From positions 1 to 46,881 of the forward strand of contig RFNS01000297.1 of the NCBI GenBank assembly GCA_009927055.1: DNA of 46,881 nucleotides, given 5' to 3'. This DNA is from Alphaproteobacteria bacterium (lineage in GTDB: Bacteria > Pseudomonadota > Alphaproteobacteria > UBA9219 > RFNS01). The notes beneath the pieces were generated by a model, which did not search any database, had not been told where the DNA came from, and was given only the letters and a program-made list of their open reading frames with translations. Shown piece after piece: positions 26,585-35,657 of this stretch (within the stretch, counting starts at the first letter, position 1; the number at the start of each line of letters is the position of its first letter). The position numbers and the translations under genes were made by a program.

Positions 26585-26670
26585 TGGTGCCCCAGGAGGG
26601 ACTTGAACCCCCACACCCGCAAAGGTAGTAGATTTTGAGTCTACCGCGTCTACCATTCCACCACTGGGGC
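26585..26670 (-). tRNA. tRNA-Leu (anticodon CAA)
   Basis: 86 bases including an encoded CCA end. The acceptor stem GCCCCAG pairs perfectly with CTGGGGC. The anticodon stem GTAGA/TCTAC encloses the loop CTCAAAA, giving anticodon CAA (UUG codons). A long variable arm (class II, about 14 bases after the anticodon stem) and T-arm GGTTCAAGTCC fit leucine identity. It has its own promoter upstream. Confidence 0.95.
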
Positions 26671-26701
26671 GCACCGGGCCGCATGGGCCGCTGGCTTGAT
26701 G

Positions 26702-26730
26702 CTTATAGCGGCCGCGGATGGCCTGATCAA
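26702..26730 (-). promoter_or_regulatory. Putative promoter of tRNA-Leu
   Basis: Minus strand TTGATC (26725-26730), 17-base spacer, TATAAG (26702-26707), about 31 bases before the mature 5' end. Confidence 0.55.
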
Positions 26731-26779
26731 GGCGAAAGAAAAAGCGGTTGTTGGGGTACCTGTGATACAGGTGCTGGGC

Positions 26780-27379
26780 CTAACCCTGCTCGCCTACCAT
26801 GGCAAAATGTGTTTTGAGGGCGGTGAAAGCCTGGTTGATGATTTTGATTTTATCTTCGGCGGCGCGGCTGCCGCCGTTCGCATCGGGGTGGTGGCGCTTC
26901 ACCAGTTTTTTATACTGTGTTTTCATCTCCTCCACACTCGCGTCTGCCTCCAACTCCAGCACCGCCAGCGCTTCGATAATATGCGGGGGCGGGCGCGTGG
27001 CCGAGGGGGGCGGCGCCTCGTACGGGGCGCGGGCATGCATGCCATCGCCAAAAAATTCGGCGCGCATTTTGTGGCGCATCTCTTCCTCGCGCTGCTGCCA
27101 GTTGCCGCCCATGGGCCATGTCTCGCGCTGCCAGACCGTATCAAACTTGATGGCCTGTTCAATCTCAGACGTGTTCATGCCGGCATAAAAATCCCACGCT
27201 TGGTTATAGGCGCGCACATGATCGAGGCAGAACCAGTAATAATCGTACAGCGTGGCGCGGCTTTTGGGGGCCTTATAAAGGCCGGCGTCGGCGCAGCCCG
27301 GATGATCGCAGCCTTTCACGGTGGTGGGGCGATCCATGCCAAACAGGCTGGCGTATTTGGCCTTGATATCGGCGTCCAT
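26780..27379 (-). CDS. J-domain co-chaperone-like protein
   Basis: 199 residues. The C-terminal J domain (about 135-195) carries the HPD motif at 164-166 (KRHHPDANGG), needed to stimulate DnaK. The N-terminal half has a possible metal-binding set, C24 and C29 (CDHPGC) with C51/H54 (FCLDH), and aromatic-rich helices. This architecture is the alphaproteobacterial J-domain protein usually encoded beside bolA, as here, divergently. No Shine-Dalgarno site; a strong -10 lies 5 bases before the ATG. Confidence 0.9.
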   Translation of the reverse strand: MDADIKAKYASLFGMDRPTTVKGCDHPGCADAGLYKAPKSRATLYDYYWFCLDHVRAYNQAWDFYAGMNTSEIEQAIKFDTVWQRETWPMGGNWQQREEEMRHKMRAEFFGDGMHARAPYEAPPPSATRPPPHIIEALAVLELEADASVEEMKTQYKKLVKRHHPDANGGSRAAEDKIKIINQAFTALKTHFAMVGEQG

Positions 27380-27384
27380 AGCCC

Positions 27385-27413
27385 ATTATGCTAGGGCACA
27401 CAGGCGTAAACAA
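27385..27413 (-). promoter_or_regulatory. Putative leaderless promoter of the J-domain gene
   Basis: Minus strand TTGTTT (27408-27413), 17-base spacer, CATAAT (27385-27390), then GGGCT and the ATG. Confidence 0.55.
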
Positions 27414-27435
27414 GTGTTGAGAGACAGGGGGTGCC

Positions 27436-27810
27436 ATGAAAAATATTCCGCTTGACGTAGGACAGCAGGAATCATCACCCGGTTCGCCCTTGGGCCCGGC
27501 ATTGTGCCCGCCCTTGGGGCCCTTGGGCCAAAAAATTTATGCAAAATTGCACGAAAGTCTGGCCCCCCTTGGCATGCATCTGCGCGATGACAGCCACCAT
27601 CACATCGGCCACGCGGGCAACCCCGATGGCAAGGGCGAGACGCATTTTTTATTGCACATGACGGCCGAAAAATTTCGCGGACTTTCGCGCGTGCAGCGCC
27701 AGCGACTGGTGCATGCCGTGCTGGCCCAAGAGATGGCCGGGCCTCTGCACGCCCTCAGCATGCAACTGTATGCGCCCGATGAGGCGGGTGAGCAAAAAAT
27801 ACCACAGTAG
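27436..27810 (+). CDS. BolA family protein
   Basis: 124 residues. The BolA fold begins near residue 32 (KIYAKLHESLAP) and includes the loop with His residues (DDSHHHIGHAG), GETHFLLHM, FRGLSRVQRQRLVHAVLAQEM and LHALSMQLYAPDE. Such proteins pair with monothiol glutaredoxins in iron-sulphur handling. The first 30 residues are a Pro/Gly-rich extension not needed for the fold. An AGGGGGTG site precedes the ATG. Confidence 0.92.
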   Translation: MKNIPLDVGQQESSPGSPLGPALCPPLGPLGQKIYAKLHESLAPLGMHLRDDSHHHIGHAGNPDGKGETHFLLHMTAEKFRGLSRVQRQRLVHAVLAQEMAGPLHALSMQLYAPDEAGEQKIPQ

Positions 27811-27817
27811 GGCATAA

Positions 27818-27880
27818 AACTGTAGGTAGTTATTTATTAAGACTACACGCATAGGTTGTATTTGTGATAGTTATACAGTT
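27818..27880. promoter_or_regulatory. A+T-rich control region with inverted repeat before the RHH gene
   Basis: AACTGTA (27818-27824) and TACAGTT (27874-27880) are inverse complements, and TAGTTAT occurs twice between them. The segment is much more A+T-rich than its surroundings and probably holds the promoter or an operator of the RHH gene. Hexamers are not clear. Confidence 0.35.
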
Positions 27881-27896
27881 AACTGGAGGATAACCC

Positions 27897-28286
27897 ATGC
27901 AAACAGCTCATGCCACCGTCACGCCCCTTCCCCCCCGTCATGCCGATCATGGCATGCTGGCCACGCCCATTCCGCGCATTCGGGGGCGCAGCAGCTTGCT
28001 CAGCAAAAACGTGATGATTGCGGGCCACCGCACCAGCATGCGGCTGGAGCCGGAGATGTGGGAGGCGCTGGCCGATATTGGTCTGCGCGAACGCGCCAAT
28101 GTGCATGAAATTTGCACGGCGGTGGCCGCCCGCAAGCACCCCGATGCCAGTTTAACCGCCGCCATTCGGGTGTTCATTATGGCCTATTTCCGGGCCGCCG
28201 CCACGCACGAAGGCCACACCCGCGCCGGCCACGGCGCAGGGCTGCCGGTGTTGAACGAAACCCACGAACGCATAAAAATGCGTTAG
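27897..28286 (+). CDS. Ribbon-helix-helix domain protein
   Basis: 129 residues. The segment SLLSKNVMIAGHRTSMRLEPEMWEALADIGLRE (about 34-66) is the core of the RHH_4-type family: one beta strand and the first helix, followed by the second helix ASLTAAIRVFIMAYFRAA. Presumably DNA-binding, target unknown. A strong GGAGG site precedes the ATG. N- and C-terminal flanks are low-complexity and His-rich. Confidence 0.88.
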   Translation: MQTAHATVTPLPPRHADHGMLATPIPRIRGRSSLLSKNVMIAGHRTSMRLEPEMWEALADIGLRERANVHEICTAVAARKHPDASLTAAIRVFIMAYFRAAATHEGHTRAGHGAGLPVLNETHERIKMR

Positions 28287-28326
28287 GCTGTATCGACAAT
28301 TAAGCTCACGGGTTGATAAGAAAAAT

Positions 28327-28414
28327 CGTCATTCCGGCGAAAGCCGGAATCCATGGACAAAAAGAGACATAAAAAATAAGCAAAAAACTGGATTCCCGCT
28401 TTCGTGGGAATGAC
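28327..28414. repeat. 88-bp palindrome doublet after the RHH gene
   Basis: CGTCATTCCGGCGAAAGCCG plus GAATCCATGG faces CTGGATTCCCGCTTTCGTGG plus GAATGAC. It lies between convergent genes. Confidence 0.88.
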
Positions 28415-28458
28415 ATGTGTTTTTCAATATGATCAGGACAGATTAAAGTTGAACACCC

Positions 28459-28641
28459 CTAACTTTTTTCACTTTTTTTCTTCAAAACATATTCCAGCTT
28501 TTTCAGAGCCAGTTGTTCCAGGTCTTGCATGCGCACGTTGGCGGGGCCCTGCACCACCACCTCGGTCAGGGTTTGCGTATCCATGGCCACAAGGCGGATG
28601 ATGTTGCCTGTGCGTTTGGCCTCAAAAATCACCTCGTGCAT
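28459..28641 (-). CDS. DUF6898-like small protein
   Basis: 60 residues, EVIFEAKRTGNIIRLVAMD, then TEVVVQGPANVRMQDLEQLALKKLEYVLKK. This follows the pattern of a short alphaproteobacterial family (DUF6898-like: a beta-hairpin with a GPA turn and a C-terminal LALKKLEYVL helix). Function unknown. There is no clear ribosome site. It is divergent from the yraN remnant. Confidence 0.6.
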   Translation of the reverse strand: MHEVIFEAKRTGNIIRLVAMDTQTLTEVVVQGPANVRMQDLEQLALKKLEYVLKKKSEKS

Positions 28642-28674
28642 AGGGAAAGTTTAACGTCAAAACTCACTGAAATA

Positions 28675-28874
28675 AAGAACTTTTATCGCCGCACATTCCA
28701 TAACAAAAGCAACAGGGGTGTTACAATAAAAGCAAGACAGCGCGCACGGCAAAACGCAGCGCGTTTAAGGCGGCGGCCTACCCGCCCTATTCAACCCTGC
28801 GGGTCGATGTTATGGTGCTGGCGCCTTGGCGCTGGCCACAACATATTCACCATGCATGGGAAGGTGCGGCATGA
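28675..28874 (+). pseudogene. yraN: Remnant of yraN (UPF0102), 5' half missing and frameshifted
   Basis: In one frame the DNA reads NFYRRTFHNKSNRGVTIKAR and then QRARQNAARL, matching the middle of YraN. Near 28765-28785 homology jumps to another frame, AAAYPPYSTLRVDVMVLAP then WRWPQHIHHAWEGAA, which is the YraN C-terminus. The conserved N-terminal nuclease-like half (GEIDLI...EVK) is absent. The stop TGA at 28872-28874 overlaps the gshB ATG (ATGA), as in the intact yraN-gshB operon of relatives. A sequencing error could explain the frameshift but not the lost 5' half. Confidence 0.7.
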
Positions 28875-29821
28875 CCAAAACAATCGCCATTCAAATGGAT
28901 CATCCCTCGCGCCTCAACCCCGCCAGCGATACCACCATGGCGCTGATCGAGGCGGGGCAAAAACACGGCTTTGTTTTTTATCATTATCAAACCGAAGGCC
29001 TGCAATATGCGAACAATGGCCAGTGCCTGGCGCGGGCAAAGCCCATCACCGTTGATTTGGGAAAAATCCCCTATTATGCCGAAGGAGCTGATATCCCGCT
29101 CGATCTGCGCACGGTCGATCTTATCCTTATTCGCCAAGACCCGCCGTTTGATATGGATTATGTGGCCACCAGTTATGTGCTGGAACAACTGGCGGCGCAG
29201 GGCGTGCGTGTGCTGAACGGCCCGCGCGCCGTGCGGGTGGGTGATCATAAAATTCCGCAAGAACCCTTTGCCGATCTGATGCCACCCACGCTGATTACGC
29301 GCGATGCCGCGGCCATTCGGGCCTTTTGGCACCAGCATGGCGAGATTGTCATCAAACCCCTTTATGGTCACGGCGGGCAGCAGGTTTTCCACCTGACGCG
29401 CGATGCCGATAATTTATCCAGCCTTCTGGAATTGTTTGGCGCGTATCAAAAAGCGCCGCTGATTGCGCAACAATTTCTGCCCCAGGTGCGCACCTGCGAT
29501 ACGCGGATCTTGTTGTTGAACGGCGATGTGCTGGGCGTGCTGGGGCGGCGGCCGCAGGCGGGGCAGATCCGGTCGAACCTGGCATCGGGCGGCACGGCCG
29601 AAGCCACCACGCTGACAGCGCCGCAGCAAAAAATTGTGGCGCGTCTGGCGCCGTGGCTGCGGCAGCAAAAAATTTATCTGGCGGGGGTTGATGTGATTGG
29701 CGATTATCTGACCGAAATTAATGTGACCAGCCCCACAGGCTTTCGCGCGGTCGATAAATTAAACGGCTGGGCGGGCGACAACACCTGCGCCGCCAAGTTT
29801 TGGCACAACATGGTGTGGTAG
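28871..29821 (+). CDS. gshB: Glutathione synthetase
   Basis: ATP-grasp ligase joining gamma-glutamylcysteine and glycine. N-terminal IAIQMDHPSRLNPASDTTMAL, central LIRQDPPFDMDYVATSYVLEQ, nucleotide-binding GEIVIKPLYGHGGQQVF, and metal/substrate EINVTSPTGFRAVDKLNG are the family blocks. 316 residues. The start at 28871 fits family ends; an AAGG lies upstream. Its original neighbour yraN is degraded. yifB follows after 2 bases. Confidence 0.97.
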   Translation: MTKTIAIQMDHPSRLNPASDTTMALIEAGQKHGFVFYHYQTEGLQYANNGQCLARAKPITVDLGKIPYYAEGADIPLDLRTVDLILIRQDPPFDMDYVATSYVLEQLAAQGVRVLNGPRAVRVGDHKIPQEPFADLMPPTLITRDAAAIRAFWHQHGEIVIKPLYGHGGQQVFHLTRDADNLSSLLELFGAYQKAPLIAQQFLPQVRTCDTRILLLNGDVLGVLGRRPQAGQIRSNLASGGTAEATTLTAPQQKIVARLAPWLRQQKIYLAGVDVIGDYLTEINVTSPTGFRAVDKLNGWAGDNTCAAKFWHNMVW

Positions 29822-29823
29822 GC

Positions 29824-31332
29824 ATGGCCTCTCAGCTTGCTAAAATTCGCACGGTTGCTTTTCAGGGGGTCGAGGCTGTGCCGGTCGATGTGCAGGTGCT
29901 CATCTCGCCGGGTGTGGTGGCGCTTTCTCTGGTGGGGTTGCCCGACAAAGCCGTGGCCGAAAGCCGCGAGCGTGTGCGGGGTGCCTTGCAGGGGCTTGGT
30001 CTGGCGCTGCCGGCCAAACGCATCACCATCAACCTGGCGCCGGCCGATTTGCAAAAGGAAGGCAGTCATTATGATCTGCCCATCGCCCTGGCCATGCTGG
30101 GCGCCATGGGCGTGCTGCCCGCCAGCGACGTGGCCGAATATTTTGCGCTGGGTGAATTATCGCTGGATGGTGCCATCACGCAGGTGTCGGGCGTTTTGCC
30201 GGCGGCCATTGCCGCGAACACGCACCACGCGGGGCTGATTTGTCCTGCCGCCAACGGGGCTGAGGCCGTGTGGGCGGGCGATGACATGCGCGTGCTGGCG
30301 CCGGCCACGCTTTTGTCGCTTGTCAATCATTTCAAAGGCAGCCAGGTATTATCGCGCCCTGTGGTGGCGGCGGCGAATGATCATCGCGCCGTGCCCGATT
30401 TGCGCGATGTGAAGGGACAAGAAACAGCGAAGCGCGCGTTGGAGGTGGCGGCAGCCGGCGGACATCATATGCTGATGATCGGGCCACCCGGCGCTGGCAA
30501 AAGCATGCTGGCCAGCCGTTTGCCGGGCATTCTGCCGCCACTCACGGCCGCGGAGGCGCTGGAGGTGACGATGATCCATTCGCTGGCGGGGCAACTGCCC
30601 GAAGGCCAGCTGGTGCGCGCACGCCCTTATCGTGATCCGCACCATTCCGCCAGCTTGCCCGCATTGGTGGGCGGGGGCCTGCGCGCCAAGCCGGGGGAAA
30701 TTTCCCTGGCGCATCAGGGTGTATTGTTTTTGGATGAGCTGCCCGAATTTCAGCGCTCCACATTAGAAGCGTTGCGACAACCCCTTGAGACAGGAAAAAT
30801 TATGGTGGCGCGCGCCAACTATCACATCACCTATCCTGCGCGCGTGCAGCTGGTGGCGGCCATGAACCCGTGCCGATGCGGCTATTTGGCCGATCCCACC
30901 CGCACCTGCGGCCGGGCACCGCAGTGCGGCACCGATTATCAGGCCCGCATTTCTGGCCCGCTGCTTGATCGGTTTGATATTCAGCTGGATGTCACCGCCG
31001 TGCAGGTGCATCAGCTGGCCGAGCCTGCCAGCGGCGAAACATCGGCGGTGGTGGCGGCGCGTGTGGCCAGAGCGCGCATGGTGCAGCAGCAGCGTTATGC
31101 CGGCACAGGCGTGGCGCTGAATGCCGTGGCCGATGGCGAGGTACTGGAACAATGCGCGCGCCCCGATGACGCGGGCCAGCAACTGTTAAATGCGGGGGTA
31201 GAGAAAATGAAACTGTCGGCGCGCGGGTATCATCGCATCATGCGCGTGGCGCGCACGCTGGCCGATTTAGACGGCAGCGATGGCGTGAGGCGCCTCCACA
31301 TCGCCGAGGCGCTGGGCTTCAGGCGGGGGTAG
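29824..31332 (+). CDS. YifB/ComM family Mg-chelatase-like AAA+ ATPase
   Basis: 502 residues in three parts: N-terminal Lon-protease-like domain (VQVLISPGVVALSLVGLPDKAV, about 1-165), AAA+ module with Walker A MIGPPGAGKSMLASRLPG and Walker B GVLFLDELPEFQ, then a Cys-rich insert NPCRCGYLADPTRTC and the C-terminal helical Mg_chelatase_C domain. ComM homologues act as helicases promoting branch migration in natural transformation; that role here is inference. Translation is likely coupled to gshB; an in-frame ATG at 29800 overlaps gshB. Confidence 0.94.
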   Translation: MASQLAKIRTVAFQGVEAVPVDVQVLISPGVVALSLVGLPDKAVAESRERVRGALQGLGLALPAKRITINLAPADLQKEGSHYDLPIALAMLGAMGVLPASDVAEYFALGELSLDGAITQVSGVLPAAIAANTHHAGLICPAANGAEAVWAGDDMRVLAPATLLSLVNHFKGSQVLSRPVVAAANDHRAVPDLRDVKGQETAKRALEVAAAGGHHMLMIGPPGAGKSMLASRLPGILPPLTAAEALEVTMIHSLAGQLPEGQLVRARPYRDPHHSASLPALVGGGLRAKPGEISLAHQGVLFLDELPEFQRSTLEALRQPLETGKIMVARANYHITYPARVQLVAAMNPCRCGYLADPTRTCGRAPQCGTDYQARISGPLLDRFDIQLDVTAVQVHQLAEPASGETSAVVAARVARARMVQQQRYAGTGVALNAVADGEVLEQCARPDDAGQQLLNAGVEKMKLSARGYHRIMRVARTLADLDGSDGVRRLHIAEALGFRRG

Positions 31333-31391
31333 CGTGATTGGTTGCATTGGGTTGAAGTGAAATTGCTCAGACGCAAAAAAAGAGAAAGAAA

Positions 31392-31503
31392 ACTGAAGCC
31401 CCTGCCCCCGCCTGCGCGAGGGTAAACTCTGGCAGGGGCCCATCACACATCAGTCGCTTCTTGTGTTTTATGCGGGTGATGGGTGCCTGCTTTCGCAGGC
31501 ACG
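31392..31503 (+). repeat. 112-bp intergenic element, copy A
   Basis: Begins ACTGAAGCCCCTGCCCCCGC and ends with the hairpin GTGCCTGCTTTCGCAGGCAC. It faces two GC-rich hairpins across GGGCCCATCAC...GTGATGGG. An inverted relative with nearly identical ends lies at 35405-35516. Apart from this element the 31333-31546 gap shows nothing else. Confidence 0.9.
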
Positions 31504-31546
31504 GCCGTGTTATTGTTTGCAGTGTAAGTGGTCGCAAAATCTCAAC

Positions 31547-32098
31547 CTAACGCGCGGTGCCTGTTTCCCCCAACACCAAACGCCACAGCAAGGCATCGAT
31601 GCGTTTCAGGCCACGGCGATAATAGGCCAGGCGCTGACCGAACAAGGCAAACTCGAACTGCTGATAAAGGCCAATGGCTGCTTGATTATCGGCCGCCACT
31701 TCCAACAGCACCTGCATAAAGCCGCGCGCGCGCAAAACATCGATAAGTTTTTTCAGCATCTGCCGCGCGATGCCACGGCGTTGATAGGCAGGATCCACCG
31801 CCAGCATGATGATCTCGGCCTCTATCCCCAAATCTTGATACAATAAAAAGCCTGCCGGTTTGCCATCCACCATCGCCAGCCACCCCGCACGACCAGAGGC
31901 GGCCAGGGCACTGGTCATTTCATAACTTGGCCAGGCAGCGGCGGCATCGGCCCGTTTGTGAATGTCGGCGCACACACGATCATCGTTGGCAAAAAGGGGG
32001 CGCAGGTCGGCCACCTTGGGTTCTGGCGCTGATGTTGTGATGGGGGGCAGATCGGCAGAGAAAGGCGGCGCGTTGTCCATCTTCTCAAGCGCGCGCAT
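31547..32098 (-). CDS. rimI: Ribosomal protein alanine N-acetyltransferase RimI-like (GNAT)
   Basis: GNAT acetyltransferase. The acetyl-CoA loop is in AEIIMLAVDPAYQRRGIARQML, followed by VLLEVAADNQAAIGLYQQFEF, the RimI-type motif, and YYRRG. Usually acetylates the N-terminus of ribosomal S18; substrate not proven here. It follows tsaB, the normal arrangement. The start is uncertain: ATG 32098 (overlapping tsaB by 14 bases) or ATG 32080. Length 183 or 177. Confidence 0.88.
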   Translation of the reverse strand: MRALEKMDNAPPFSADLPPITTSAPEPKVADLRPLFANDDRVCADIHKRADAAAAWPSYEMTSALAASGRAGWLAMVDGKPAGFLLYQDLGIEAEIIMLAVDPAYQRRGIARQMLKKLIDVLRARGFMQVLLEVAADNQAAIGLYQQFEFALFGQRLAYYRRGLKRIDALLWRLVLGETGTAR

Positions 32099-32753
32099 TA
32101 ACGATGGGGTTGGCGAAAGCGGGTCCGCAGCTGACATCGGGCGCGCGGCCATAGAGGGGTGTGGCGGGGTGCCGGGCAAAGGCTTCTTCGCCAAGGGTGC
32201 TGGCGTAGGCCGCGCTGGCGGCAGTCTCAGCGGATCCGGCGCAGGTTGCGCGCCCGCCGTTTTGGGTGATTGCAGAATGTAATGCCGCGTCATCGGTGAC
32301 CAGGTGCCAAGGGTTGCCGCCATAAGTGTGCATGATTTGGGGCAGAGTCAGCAAATGCATTGTGTCATCGGCCGGGTGGCAAAACAGTTCATCGCGGCGC
32401 GATTGCAACACCACCACCCGTCGGGCGCCTTCTGGCACATCCAGGGGCATGGTGTGGTAAAGATGCAGCCGGTTAAGCCCCAGCGCCGGAATATTCAGCG
32501 CCACCGAAAGCCCCAGCACCGTGGCAAGCCCCAGCCGAATACCCGTAAAACTGCCGGGCCCCCGCAAGGCCACCACACGGGCCAGCTGGTTGTAATGTGT
32601 GTGATTGTTTTGAAGAAACAGCCCCAGCAGGGGGAGAAGTTGCGCATCGTGCCCGCGGGTGATGGCGTGGTGTTCGTGCGCCACCACATGCCCCCCCCGC
32701 GCCAGCGCAAACGACAACCCGCCTGAGATGGTGTTGATAGCAAGAGTTGGCAT
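32085..32753 (-). CDS. tsaB: tRNA threonylcarbamoyladenosine biosynthesis protein TsaB
   Basis: Scaffold partner of TsaD in t6A formation on ANN-decoding tRNAs. The N-terminal LAINTISGGLSFAL and the hallmark ALRGPGSFTGIRLGLATVLG (residues 62-81) identify it, and the family C-terminal P.YGRAPDV pattern is present. 222 residues. A GAGAGGC site precedes the ATG. Overlaps rimI downstream. Confidence 0.93.
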   Translation of the reverse strand: MPTLAINTISGGLSFALARGGHVVAHEHHAITRGHDAQLLPLLGLFLQNNHTHYNQLARVVALRGPGSFTGIRLGLATVLGLSVALNIPALGLNRLHLYHTMPLDVPEGARRVVVLQSRRDELFCHPADDTMHLLTLPQIMHTYGGNPWHLVTDDAALHSAITQNGGRATCAGSAETAASAAYASTLGEEAFARHPATPLYGRAPDVSCGPAFANPIVNARA

Positions 32754-32827
32754 GCCTCTCAGTTATCGATGATCAGTCATCAAGGCGCAAGACCAATGAT
32801 CATGCCAGACCCCATGAATGTTGATGA

Positions 32828-33949
<1,122 letters not shown>

Positions 33950-33982
33950 GATGGTAAGGAAACATAAGCCAAGGATACGCGC

Positions 33983-34297
33983 ATGAAAATCATCGTTACC
34001 GATATGGATGGAAAAAGTCACGAGCTGCCCGCCGAAGAGGATTGGAGCGTGATGGAAATTATCCGCGATCATGGCATTCCCATTCTGGCCCAGTGCGGGG
34101 GCAGCTGCGCCTGCGCCACATGCCATGTCTATGTCGATGCCGCGTGGCAAGATAAGCTGCCGGAAGCGAATGAGGAAGAAATCGGCATGCTGGATGGCGC
34201 CTTTGATGTGCAAAAAAACTCGCGCCTGGCCTGCCAGATTGTGTTTAATTCATCGCTGGATGGTCTGACGCTGACCCTGGCCCCCGGATCGGTTTAA
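33983..34297 (+). CDS. [2Fe-2S] ferredoxin (adrenodoxin type)
   Basis: 104 residues. Cluster ligands C38, C44 and C47 ([10 protein letters not shown]) and C84 (RLACQI) are in the classical Cys-X5-Cys-X2-Cys...Cys layout; an extra cysteine at 42 lies inside the loop. [22 protein letters not shown] and [11 protein letters not shown] are typical of the ISC/adrenodoxin group. An AAGGA site precedes the ATG. Likely electron acceptor of the adjacent FNR; downstream partner unknown. Confidence 0.95.
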   Translation: MKIIVTDMDGKSHELPAEEDWSVMEIIRDHGIPILAQCGGSCACATCHVYVDAAWQDKLPEANEEEIGMLDGAFDVQKNSRLACQIVFNSSLDGLTLTLAPGSV

Positions 34298-34337
34298 GAT
34301 ACTTGCCCTTCGGTGGCTTTCCCTGCACAACAGGGAC

Positions 34338-34931
34338 ATGGAAGAAACAGGCTATGATTTGCGCGATCAGAAAAACGCCCTGCGTGAGCAGGCGCGCGAG
34401 AAACGCGCCGGCCTTCATGCCGCCAACCCCTATGCCGGCGAGCAATTTCGTGATGTTTTTTTAACCCACATTCGCCCGCCAAAGGGCACGGTGGTTTCAA
34501 GTTACGCCCCCCACGGCACCGAGCTGCCGACAAGCCCCCTCAACCTCGCCCTGCATAACATGGGTTACACGCTGTGCCTGCCCGTGGTGCTCAGCCGCGG
34601 GCACGCCCTGGCCTTTCGCAAATATGAACCCGCCATGAAGCTGGACAAAGGCCTTCTAAGCGTGCTGGAGCCGCCGGCCACCAGCCCCATTGTGCTGCCT
34701 GAAATGATTTTGGTGCCGCTTTTGGCCTTTAACCGCCAGGGTTTCAGGCTGGGCTATGGCGGCGGATATTACGACCGCACCCTCACCCTGTTGCGGCGCG
34801 AACGCAAGGTGCTGGCCGTGGGCGTGGCCTATGCCGGACAAGAATATGCCGATGTGCCCGTGGGTTATACCGATGCCCCGCTGGACTGGGTGGTGACCGA
34901 GCTGTTCGCCCTGCCGCTTTCAAAAAAATAA
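34338..34931 (+). CDS. 5-formyltetrahydrofolate cyclo-ligase
   Basis: Converts 5-formyl-THF to 5,10-methenyl-THF with ATP. The nucleotide-binding [11 protein letters not shown] and [19 protein letters not shown] segment is diagnostic; the N-terminal [12 protein letters not shown] is also typical. 197 residues, full length. There is no clear ribosome site. It lies 40 bases after the ferredoxin gene and could share its transcript. Confidence 0.93.
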   Translation: MEETGYDLRDQKNALREQAREKRAGLHAANPYAGEQFRDVFLTHIRPPKGTVVSSYAPHGTELPTSPLNLALHNMGYTLCLPVVLSRGHALAFRKYEPAMKLDKGLLSVLEPPATSPIVLPEMILVPLLAFNRQGFRLGYGGGYYDRTLTLLRRERKVLAVGVAYAGQEYADVPVGYTDAPLDWVVTELFALPLSKK

Positions 34932-35028
34932 CGCGCCATCACCACGCCTTGGCCAAGAATCTGCCTCAATTAAGGGGTAGCGTGATCCTCAACCTGCTGT
35001 CGCAGGGATCAACCCTAAGGAGAATAAA

Positions 35029-35283
35029 ATGCGTGAATTGCTGTTAACCGCCCTGGCTCTGGCCGTTGTTCTGGCTCCTGCCGCCAATGCCATGGAACAC
35101 GAAGGCAAAAAAGAAGAAGCCCCTGTGGCCGCTGAAGGCACAGCTGCTCCTGCTGCTGATGCCGTTGTAGAAACCACCACCACCGGTGGCGACGTGAAAA
35201 CGGAAGAAGCCAAACCTGTTGAAGGCGACATGAAAGCCGACGAAGGTAAAAAAGAAGAACACAAAGAAGAAGGCAAGCACTAA
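35029..35283 (+). CDS. Small exported Lys/Glu-rich protein
   Basis: 84 residues: signal peptide (MRELLLTALALAVVLAPAANA, cleavage after ANA), then a low-complexity mature chain rich in Glu, Lys, Ala and Thr, ending KKEEHKEEGKH. No known domain; likely periplasmic and disordered. A strong AAGGAG ribosome site and an intrinsic terminator immediately after the stop indicate a well-expressed single gene. Confidence 0.8.
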   Translation: MRELLLTALALAVVLAPAANAMEHEGKKEEAPVAAEGTAAPAADAVVETTTTGGDVKTEEAKPVEGDMKADEGKKEEHKEEGKH

Positions 35284-35304
35284 GCTTTTTTCTTCTTGAT
35301 GAGG

Positions 35305-35337
35305 CGGGCGCGGCACTTCACCGCGCCCGTTTTTTTT
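35305..35337 (+). terminator. Intrinsic terminator
   Basis: Perfect 9-bp stem CGGGCGCGG / CCGCGCCCG with a 7-base loop followed by eight T residues. Confidence 0.9.
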
Positions 35338-35404
35338 GTGCTTTTATGATGGTGTCCGCGCGTAAGGGTCTATCGGCCTTGAGAGGGGGGAAAAAGAACA
35401 CTGC

Positions 35405-35516
35405 TGTGCCTGCGGAAGCAGGCACCCATCACCCGCATGAAATACAAAACGCCGCGCATGGGTGATGGGCCCCTGCCAGAGTTTACCCTCGCGCAGGCGG
35501 GGGCAGGGGCTTCAGT
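35405..35516 (-). repeat. 112-bp intergenic element, copy B (inverted relative to copy A)
   Basis: Reads GTGCCTGCGGAAGCAGGCAC through CCCATCACCC to the reverse of GACTGAAGCCCCTGCCCCCG. The outer 50 and 30 bases nearly match copy A on the other strand, while the centre has diverged. Confidence 0.9.
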
Positions 35517-35621
35517 CTTTTTTCTATTCTTGTTCTTGTTTGTTATCGGCAATCCATCAATTCTCGCTGAGGCCTATCCTGGCGAAGACGGGAACGGACA
35601 TGATGCGCTTCCGTTGTTCAT

Positions 35622-35651
35622 TTTACACAACATTCAATAGCGTTTTAACTT
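35622..35651 (+). promoter_or_regulatory. Putative leaderless promoter of xthA
   Basis: TTTACA (35622-35627), 18-base spacer, TAACTT (35646-35651), then GAGCGC and ATG at 35658. The -10 is weak (3 of 6). Confidence 0.35.
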
Positions 35652-35657
35652 GAGCGC

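Larger units (their letters stand above)
35338..35657. other. Non-coding gap holding the second copy of the 112-bp element
   Basis: About 320 bases without a supported gene. Contains element copy B (35405-35516), an A/T-rich stretch, and the xthA promoter at the right end. Short open frames here only translate the repeat. Confidence 0.6.
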
